Positions 1 to 5,619 of a DNA stretch of 5,619 nucleotides are shown piece after piece. The DNA lies in contig SKZP01000056.1 in the NCBI GenBank assembly GCA_007127275.1, positions 1 through 5,619 on the forward strand. The letters are read 5' to 3'. The notes below the pieces were generated by a model. It had not been told where the DNA came from. It saw only the letters and a program-made list of their open reading frames with translations, and made no database searches. Numbering within the stretch: the first letter of the stretch is position 1; the number at the start of each line of letters is the position of its first letter. This stretch comes from Planctomycetota bacterium. GTDB taxonomy: Bacteria; Planctomycetota; UBA8742; SKZP01. Both the position numbers and the translations under genes were made by a program.

Positions 1-2
1 CC

Positions 3-686
3 GAAGAAAACGAAGCACACAAGTCCAGCGAGCCACAAGAGGTGGCCGCCCCCTCGGCAGCCCCCGCTACGCACGCCAACGGCAATGGCAGTGGCCCCGC
101 CGGCGCCGGGCTGCGCGAAGCGCTCGACGACGTCGTCGACCAGGTGAAGCAGGCCGGCAGGGTCAGCTTGCGCACCGTCGACGCGCCGGATGTCCCGAGC
201 GCCGACGACCGCCGGCCGATGCCCAACGGGGGCGAGCTGCCCATCAACTACCTGTTTCAGCTTTCGCCCGGCTACGGCGACGAACGCTGCCACCTCGAGA
301 TGTCGAAGGACGACATTGTCTACGAGTTGGGCCGCCCCAACGGGGAGCGCGAATCCGCCATGCGCTTCACCGGCCGTGGGATGGAGGTGCGCTTCGACAA
401 GGATGGCAACATCCTGGCAATCACCTGGTGCAACGAAAAGTCCAACCGCTTTCTAGGCCCGGTGCGCCCCGCCTACGTGGAGGTGGGTGGCCTACGGCTC
501 GGAGACCCAAGCGCCGACATCCGCGAATATCTCCCCGAGGCCGCCCGCTACCAGGACTTCGACGCCTCCACCGGCGTCTACCAGTTGCCCGGCCTCGAGA
601 TTCACCACGTCCGCGGCGAAGTCGTCCAATTCACCGTATATCACAAGTCCGGGCGCCCCGCCGTCCTGGACGAAGACGGAATATAA
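3..686 (+). CDS. Hypothetical protein with tandem C-terminal repeat, 5'-partial
   Basis: The family is not recognised. The frame is open from the first complete codon at base 3 to the TAA at 684-686, so the real start is probably outside the window. A GTG at 42 could be a start, but the AGAGG before it abuts it with no spacer, so it is more likely an internal valine. Counting from that GTG, residues 1-25 are a low-complexity Ala/Pro/Gly linker, preceded in frame by an acidic stretch (EENEAHKSSEPQE). Residues 25-65 are charged and probably partly helical. Residues 83-134 and 151-203 form two similar units with the pattern DI..L..-turn-G(M/L)E(V/I).F-turn-G.(I/V)..(I/F)T, suggesting a duplicated small alpha/beta or beta-meander domain. 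Similar 'LG..P / G..V.F...G.V' patterns occur in bacterial lipoprotein and secreted folds, but no assignment is made. No membrane segment or signal is visible in this part. The gene converges on alaS. Confidence 0.75.
   Translation, partial: EENEAHKSSEPQEVAAPSAAPATHANGNGSGPAGAGLREALDDVVDQVKQAGRVSLRTVDAPDVPSADDRRPMPNGGELPINYLFQLSPGYGDERCHLEMSKDDIVYELGRPNGERESAMRFTGRGMEVRFDKDGNILAITWCNEKSNRFLGPVRPAYVEVGGLRLGDPSADIREYLPEAARYQDFDASTGVYQLPGLEIHHVRGEVVQFTVYHKSGRPAVLDEDGI
288..650 (+). repeat. Internal protein duplication: two related units of about 50 residues
   Basis: Unit 1 (bases 288-443) and unit 2 (492-650) encode segments that align by eye. The paired elements are KDDIVYELGRP with SADIREYLPEA, GRGMEVRFDKDGNILAIT with LPGLEIHHVRGEVVQFT, and then CNEKS with YHKSG. 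Identity is low, but hydrophobic positions and turn glycines keep register with at most a two-residue gap. The units are linked by about 16 residues (NRFLGPVRPAYVEVGG). The duplication is old: the DNA does not align. Confidence 0.45.
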
Positions 687-800
687 AACGCACAAGCAAG
701 CACAACCCGCGTTCGCATGTGAGCAAGCAACGCATACGTCGGCCGCACCGTACAGTCGAGCGAAGTAGCTCAAATTCCGAATCAGTTTCCTGGCAGCTCC
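687..800. other. Intergenic segment downstream of the plus-strand gene
   Basis: No gene is supported here. A 5-bp GCGTT/AACGC inverted repeat (709-713 with 729-733) has a 15-nt loop and no T tract, so it is not a convincing terminator. At 794-801 CAGCTCCC echoes the start of the adjacent foldback element (808-815) as a short direct repeat. Confidence 0.4.
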
Positions 801-805
801 CTAAG
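801..805. repeat. Left CTAAG direct repeat, putative target-site duplication
   Basis: CTAAG immediately precedes the left terminal inverted repeat and is matched by CTAAG at 980-984. The match extends to six bases (CTAAGT) if the element edge is moved by one. Confidence 0.45.
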
Positions 806-979
806 TACAGCTCCCCAGAGAAAAGTGACCCAGCTGCGTTGCGAGCAGGCCGAGTCGCAACGAGGACGAAGGCGAGTACCGCAGACGTGGCCCTTGTCAC
901 TTCGAGGAGCGCAGTCGAGCCCGAGGAAGCGAGTCGGTCGCATAGCAGCAAATGGGTTACTTTCTTCTGGGGAGCTGTA
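806..979. mobile_element. MITE-like foldback element with 27-bp terminal inverted repeats
   Basis: The outer arms 806-832 and 953-979 are inverted copies matching at 24 of 27 positions. The outermost 14 bp (TACAGCTCCCCAGA) are perfect. Two of the three mismatches would be G-U wobbles in RNA on the plus strand. Pairing continues inward with small bulges: GCTGC 833-837 with GCAGC 945-949, TGCGA 840-844 with TCGCA 938-942, and CCGAGTCGC 850-858 with GCGAGTCGG 929-937 (8 of 9). The central 70 bp are rich in CGAG. CTAAG flanks the element directly on both sides (801-805 and 980-984), as expected of a 5-bp target duplication. The edge is uncertain by 1-2 bp because AGTACAG/CTGTACT also lets the inverted repeat extend to 804-981. 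No transposase is encoded, so it would be non-autonomous. Alternatives are a REP-like palindromic repeat or a structured RNA. Confidence 0.62.
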
Positions 980-984
980 CTAAG
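980..984. repeat. Right CTAAG direct repeat, putative target-site duplication
   Basis: CTAAG immediately follows the right terminal inverted repeat and is identical, in direct orientation, to 801-805. A T-rich stretch (TTCTTTT) starts at 985, so the foldback stem could also end plus-strand transcripts; this is inference. Confidence 0.45.
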
Positions 985-1001
985 TTCTTTTCTGGCGAAT
1001 C

Positions 1002-1068
1002 CAGGGCGCCAGCTTTGCGAGGCGAACCCGTGTGGGTCTGTGCCTCGGCTTGCAGGACTTGCGCCCTG
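1002..1068. other. Nested stem-loop in the convergent intergenic region
   Basis: A perfect 8-bp outer stem, CAGGGCGC (1002-1009) with GCGCCCTG (1061-1068), encloses a perfect 6-bp stem, CGAGGC (1018-1023) with GCCTCG (1042-1047). Inside that, ACCC (1026-1029) pairs with GGGT (1034-1037) around a GTGT loop. The left outer arm overlaps a small CTGG/CCAG hairpin at 992-1004. It could be a structured RNA, a transcription barrier between the convergent genes or part of a second repeat element. No T tract follows it closely, so it is not a standard intrinsic terminator. No tRNA pattern fits. Confidence 0.4.
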
Positions 1069-1151
1069 CGCTCGGGATATCTCGTCAAACCCACCCGCAT
1101 TCGGAACGCACCCTCCTGAATGAGGGGGATGCAGACATGCGGCCTTCGTTT
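1069..1151. other. Region just downstream of the alaS stop
   Basis: No gene is supported here. CCCTC (1111-1115) pairs with GAGGG (1122-1126) around a 6-nt loop, within a wider CCGCAT (1095-1100) / ATGCGG (1137-1142) pairing. On the minus strand, where alaS transcripts run, no T tract follows this hairpin, so an intrinsic alaS terminator is not clear. Confidence 0.3.
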
Positions 1152-3953
1152 TTACGCCCGCACCCCTTGCTCGGCGAGCTTTGTGGCGAAGGCGATCAGT
1201 TGCCCTTTTTCGCTGGGCGCTTTGCCTTGCACGAACTGCTTGCTGCCGCCGCCGCGGATGCCGTAGGCGGCGCCGTGCTCTTTGACCAGGTTGCCGACGT
1301 GGCCGCCTTGCTCGGTGAAGCCGGTGCTCGCTTTGGCGACGAAGGCGGGGCCGGCGACGGCGAGGATCACCCCGCGGGCGTTGCCGAGGCGGTTCGCTTC
1401 GTCGTCGGCGAGCGCCTTTAGGGCGTCGCGTGGCGTATCCTCCGGCAACCAGTAGGCGCGCACGCCGGAGTCCTTGTCCTCGTAGACCGGCGCGACGCTC
1501 GTCGAGGCTTGGCTGCGCGCCTTCTTTGCCTCCTCGCGGGCCTCCTTGATCTGGCGCTGCAGCTTTTCAATGGCCTCGGGCAGCTTCTCCGGCGTGGTCT
1601 TTAACTTTTCCGCCGCCTCCGCGAGCCGTCGCCGCTCCTCTTGCTCGTAGCGCAACAGCGCCGGCCCGGTCAACGCCTCAATGCGCCGCACCCCCGAGGC
1701 GGAGGCCGCTTGCGAGACAAGGCGGATGCCACCGATCTCGCCGGCGCGCTTGACGTGGGTGCCACCGCAAAGCTCGAGCGTCGGCCCGCAAGCGACCACT
1801 CGCACCTCGTCGCCGTATTTCTCGCCGAACAGCGCCATGGCGCCCCGGCGCTTCGCCTCCTCCGGCGTCGAGACCTCGGTGAGTACGGCGTCGTCGTGAA
1901 ACACGATCTCGTTGGCAATGGCCTCCACCGCTTCAATCTGCGACGGCGTCAGCGCCTCGGGATGCGTGAAGTCAAAGCGCAGGCGGTCCGGCGCAACGAG
2001 CGAACCTTTCTGATGCACGTGCTCGCCGAGCACGCAGCGCAGTGCGTGATGCACTAGGTGTGTCGCCGTATGATGCCGGCGAACGTCGTCGCGGCGCGTC
2101 GCATCCACGACGAGCTGCAACGACGGCTTCGCAAACAGTTGAACCGTCCCGTCACTGGCGACGACGCGGTGCTGATACAGCTCCCCCCGCATCTGGCAGT
2201 CAATCACCCGCAAGCGAGCCTTGTCGCTGCCGTTATTCTCCGTGACACGAATCCAGCCCGTGTCGGCGACCTGGCCGCCCGACTCCGCATAAAACGGCGT
2301 GCGCTTCGCAAAGAAGTTCGCCTCGGACCCCTCGGCCAACTCGGTAATCTCGTTGCCCGCGTCGTCGGTGAGCAGGTACTCCGCGCCACCGATCTCCGCT
2401 TCCGTCTGCGTGTAGCCGACAAATTCGGTGCGACCAATCCGCTCCTTCGGAAGGTCGAGCGACTTATCAAAGACGTCCTTCACACTCGACTGCGGCCCCG
2501 AAACCAGCGCGTGCTTCACAATCCAGTAGTCGTAACCAATCTCGTCGATGCCGTAGCCGCGCTCGGCAAGGATGAACTTCGTCACGTCACCGGGAAAGCC
2601 GTAGGTCTGCTCGAGGTCAAAGACGACCTCGCCGCTCAGCACGCCGCCCTGCCTCGGCGAGAGGTGCTTCGCCGGCGGCAGCGGCTTGAGCTGTTTTTCC
2701 CCCTTGCGCACCATGATGGTCGTTTTGCGGCGACTCGCTTCGAGCTTGTAGTCCGCCGGCAGCGGCGCAATCCAGGCCGGGTCCTCCGGGTGCTCGAGGT
2801 AGTGGCTGATACGTGCCTCGCCGTTGTCGAGTGTTTTGCGAAACGCCTCCGACTCGCTGCGCAACACTTTCTCGATCAAGTCGCGCGTTCCCTTTTCGCC
2901 CAGTTCCGGATACGGCTCCGCGTAGAGCTCAATGACCTGCGGCGAAAGCTCGGTAAGGAAGACGCGGTCAATGCCGATTTGGCGGCCGTCGCGCACGGCC
3001 CGGCGGATAATCTTGCGCAGCACGTAGCCGCGGCCCTCACGGTCCGGCCACACCCCGTCGGCAATGCAAAACACCGCGGCACGCACATGATCCGCAATCC
3101 GCCGAATCATCTCCCCTTCGCGGGATTCGTAGACGTAGTCGAGCCCGGCAAACTCGCTGATCTTGTCGACGAGCGGCCGCAACAGCGGCGTCTCGAAGTT
3201 CGAGCGCACGCCGTGCAGCAACGCGAGAATGCGCTCGAAGCCCGCCCCCGTATCAATGCCCGGCTGCGGCAGGTGCACCATCTCGTCGGGGCTCGGGCCA
3301 ATCTTCTCGAACTGCTGAAACACCAGGTTCCAGAACTCACAGAAGCGGCCAGACTCGCCGGAAGGATCCTCGCCGGGCGGGCCGTACTCCTCGCCAAAGT
3401 CGTAGAACAGCTCCGAGCAAGGGCCGCAGGGGCCGCGGTAGGCCTCGTCGTTCGGGCTGTTCGCAGGCCAGTAGTTGTCCTTCGCACCGAAGCGGTAGAT
3501 GCGCTCCTTGGGCACCCCGACCTCGTCGGCCCAGACGTTGTAGGCCTCGTCGTCGTCGAGATACACGCTAACGGCAATCCGCTCCGGCGGAATCTCCAAG
3601 ACCTTCGTCGAGTACTCCCAGGCCCAGAGGATTGCTTCGCGCTTAAAATAGTCGCCGAAGCTGAAGTTGCCGAGCATCTCGAAGAAGGTGTGGTGAAAGT
3701 AGGTCTTGCCGACCACTTCGAGATCCTGCGTGCGCAGACACTTCTGGCTGGAGGTGGCGCGCTTGTAGGGACGAGTCCCCTTGCCGAGGAAGTCGTCCTT
3801 GAACTGGTTCATCCCCGCGCCGGTGAAAAGCAAGGTCGGGTCGTGCGCCGGCACCAGCGAGTCACTGGGCACGACGGCGTGCTCACGCTCACGAAAGAAC
3901 TCAAGGAAGCTGCGGCGCAGTTCGTTGGCACTCAAACGTTTCATATCGGTCAA
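1152..3953 (-). CDS. alaS: Alanyl-tRNA synthetase
   Basis: Cytoplasmic class II synthetase that charges tRNA-Ala with alanine and hydrolyses mischarged Ser- or Gly-tRNA-Ala. It has 933 residues from the TTG at 3951-3953, against 875 in E. coli. The catalytic domain is at about 5-270: DPTLLFTGAGMNQFKD (38-53), motif 2 with HHTFFEMLGNFSFGDYF (87-103), and motif 3 GAGFERILALL (236-246). The tRNA-recognition helices follow (RRIADHVR, RGYVLRKIIRRAVR). The editing domain has GGQ at 559-561 and the metal-site residues H628, H632, C729 and H733 (HTATH, CGGTH). A charged coiled-coil-like segment spans about 766-815 and the C-Ala domain about 825-933 (GGGS at 901-904). Oddities are an insertion of roughly 46 residues near 383-440 and a divergent stretch at about 470-510, where the usual MEEQR.RAR-type helix is missing. 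All key residues are present, so it should be functional. An ATG at 3942-3944 (residue 4) is an alternative start; GGTGAG lies 11 nt before the TTG. Confidence 0.97.
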   Translation of the reverse strand: MTDMKRLSANELRRSFLEFFREREHAVVPSDSLVPAHDPTLLFTGAGMNQFKDDFLGKGTRPYKRATSSQKCLRTQDLEVVGKTYFHHTFFEMLGNFSFGDYFKREAILWAWEYSTKVLEIPPERIAVSVYLDDDEAYNVWADEVGVPKERIYRFGAKDNYWPANSPNDEAYRGPCGPCSELFYDFGEEYGPPGEDPSGESGRFCEFWNLVFQQFEKIGPSPDEMVHLPQPGIDTGAGFERILALLHGVRSNFETPLLRPLVDKISEFAGLDYVYESREGEMIRRIADHVRAAVFCIADGVWPDREGRGYVLRKIIRRAVRDGRQIGIDRVFLTELSPQVIELYAEPYPELGEKGTRDLIEKVLRSESEAFRKTLDNGEARISHYLEHPEDPAWIAPLPADYKLEASRRKTTIMVRKGEKQLKPLPPAKHLSPRQGGVLSGEVVFDLEQTYGFPGDVTKFILAERGYGIDEIGYDYWIVKHALVSGPQSSVKDVFDKSLDLPKERIGRTEFVGYTQTEAEIGGAEYLLTDDAGNEITELAEGSEANFFAKRTPFYAESGGQVADTGWIRVTENNGSDKARLRVIDCQMRGELYQHRVVASDGTVQLFAKPSLQLVVDATRRDDVRRHHTATHLVHHALRCVLGEHVHQKGSLVAPDRLRFDFTHPEALTPSQIEAVEAIANEIVFHDDAVLTEVSTPEEAKRRGAMALFGEKYGDEVRVVACGPTLELCGGTHVKRAGEIGGIRLVSQAASASGVRRIEALTGPALLRYEQEERRRLAEAAEKLKTTPEKLPEAIEKLQRQIKEAREEAKKARSQASTSVAPVYEDKDSGVRAYWLPEDTPRDALKALADDEANRLGNARGVILAVAGPAFVAKASTGFTEQGGHVGNLVKEHGAAYGIRGGGSKQFVQGKAPSEKGQLIAFATKLAEQGVRA

Positions 3954-3964
3954 TCTGTCTCGAT

Positions 3965-3970
3965 CTCACC
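3965..3970 (-). promoter_or_regulatory. Possible ribosome binding site for alaS
   Basis: On the minus strand GGTGAG lies 11 nt before the TTG at 3953, and 20 nt before the alternative ATG at 3944. The spacing favours the TTG start. The match to the Shine-Dalgarno consensus is only partial. Confidence 0.3.
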
Positions 3971-3978
3971 GTCGCTGG

Positions 3979-3988
3979 ATGCGCGCAT
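3979..3988. promoter_or_regulatory. Perfect 10-bp palindrome ATGCGCGCAT in the alaS leader
   Basis: The sequence is its own reverse complement and ends 25 nt upstream of the alaS TTG start. E. coli AlaRS is known to repress its own gene by binding a palindrome next to its transcription start, so an operator is conceivable. GC-rich 10-mers of this kind can also occur by chance. Confidence 0.25.
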
Positions 3989-4025
3989 TCGGGTCCGCTC
4001 GCTCGTTCCGTCGAGCCGCGTCCGA

Positions 4026-4031
4026 ATGATA
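4026..4031 (-). promoter_or_regulatory. Candidate -10 box TATCAT for alaS
   Basis: On the minus strand TATCAT matches the sigma-70 -10 consensus at 5 of 6 positions, about 72 nt upstream of the TTG start. No acceptable -35 box sits 16-18 nt further upstream (the hexamer there is GTAGGC or similar), and there is no TGn extension. The call is weak. Confidence 0.22.
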
Positions 4032-4038
4032 CAAACCG

Positions 4039-4046
4039 CACCGGTG
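4039..4046. promoter_or_regulatory. Perfect 8-bp palindrome CACCGGTG beside the candidate -10 box
   Basis: The palindrome would fall between the -10 and -35 positions of the candidate alaS promoter, where a repressor would block polymerase. It is short, and the evidence is position and symmetry only. Confidence 0.2.
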
Positions 4047-4248
4047 ACGCCTACCCATCAACCGTTCAAAAACCGCCGACTGCCTGCGCCCCACAACGAA
4101 CCCACGTATCGCGGGAGTCCGCCGCCCCCGGTGCGCAGAACGGCACCCGACCGCAACAGTACCTAACGTCGCGCGGCCCGTGAGTCGCACCAACGACGGC
4201 AAACGTGCGAACCCGCCGATGAAGACGGCAAGGCGCCGCAACTTGCGC

Positions 4249-4262
4249 GGCTCAGATGAGCC
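4249..4262 (-). terminator. Small hairpin directly after the guaA stop
   Basis: GGCTC/GAGCC forms a 5-bp stem (6 bp if the loop is reduced to two bases) abutting the guaA TAA. On the minus strand it is followed by a second near-palindrome (CGCAAGTTGCG), not by a T tract. It may stabilise the guaA 3' end or aid termination, but it does not meet the usual intrinsic-terminator pattern. Confidence 0.25.

Positions 4263-5619
<1,357 letters not shown>

Larger units (their letters stand above)
3954..4262. other. alaS upstream region, guaA-alaS spacer
   Basis: This 309-bp stretch holds no credible gene. It contains two short perfect palindromes, a weak -10-like hexamer and a hairpin next to the guaA stop, listed separately. 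The width favours an independent alaS promoter over simple read-through from guaA, but no good -35 box was found. The start-proximal part, read on the minus strand, contains GGTGAG (plus-strand 3965-3970) as a possible ribosome binding site for the TTG start. Confidence 0.5.

Noticed and set aside
631..951. A minus-strand frame of 106 codons over the foldback element
   Set aside because: Most of it is the translation of the inverted-repeat element, with no convincing ribosome binding site. If similar proteins are found in databases they are probably mis-annotated copies of the repeat.
428..1123. A 231-codon plus-strand frame overlapping the unknown gene and the foldback element
   Set aside because: It overlaps the unknown gene in another frame, is extremely Arg/Ser/Pro-rich and runs through both arms of the inverted repeat. 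It is a composition artefact.
1095..1153. Possible plus-strand intrinsic terminator: CCGCAT/ATGCGG stem followed by TTTTT at 1149-1153
   Set aside because: The stem has a 36-nt loop and the T run starts 6 nt after it, within the end of alaS. The geometry is poor for an intrinsic terminator.
2176..2186. TACAGCTCCCC inside alaS, identical to the first 11 bases of the foldback element
   Set aside because: It encodes part of GELYQH in a conserved reading frame, has no inverted partner nearby, and the match stops after 11 bases. It is most likely coincidence.
2058..4166. A 702-codon open frame on the plus strand opposite alaS
   Set aside because: It lies almost wholly antisense to alaS, whose protein is fully recognisable. 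Long antisense frames are expected in high-GC coding DNA, and the translation is Arg/Val/Leu-rich with no recognisable motif.
3954..4262. T-box or other amino-acid-responsive leader in front of alaS
   Set aside because: No T-box consensus, specifier-loop arrangement or antiterminator/terminator pair was seen.

Overview
This is a high-GC bacterial window with three protein-coding regions. Two are confidently identified housekeeping genes on the minus strand: guaA (GMP synthase, cut by the right edge) and alaS (alanyl-tRNA synthetase, complete). The third, on the plus strand at the left edge, is the 3' part of a gene of unknown function that converges on alaS. The AlaRS motif-2 region lacks the GGKHNDLENVG stretch of the E. 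coli enzyme and reads QKCLRTQDLEVVGKTYFHHT, followed by a WPAN.. and CGPCSE pattern. From memory this resembles planctomycete AlaRS most closely, so a planctomycete or related bacterium is suggested, but this is tentative and no search was run.

Layout, left to right: (1) 1-686, unknown plus-strand gene, open to the window edge, ending in a tandem pair of related beta-rich units. (2) 687-1151, a 465-bp gap between two convergent 3' ends. It holds the most unusual feature of the window: a foldback element of about 174 bp (806-979) with 27-bp imperfect terminal inverted repeats, flanked by a CTAAG direct repeat, so it looks like a non-autonomous MITE-like insertion. A second, independent stem-loop lies at 1002-1068. 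(3) 1152-3953, alaS, with an insertion of roughly 46 residues and a divergent segment in the middle of the protein. (4) 3954-4262, the alaS upstream region, with two short perfect palindromes, a weak -10-like box and a small hairpin directly behind the guaA stop. (5) 4263-5619, guaA, missing about 80 N-terminal residues.

guaA lies upstream of alaS in the direction of transcription, 309 bp apart. That is wide enough for alaS to have its own promoter. Purine-nucleotide synthesis and tRNA charging are both basic growth functions, but nothing here shows that the two genes are functionally linked. No CRISPR array, tRNA, rRNA or autonomous transposase gene was seen.
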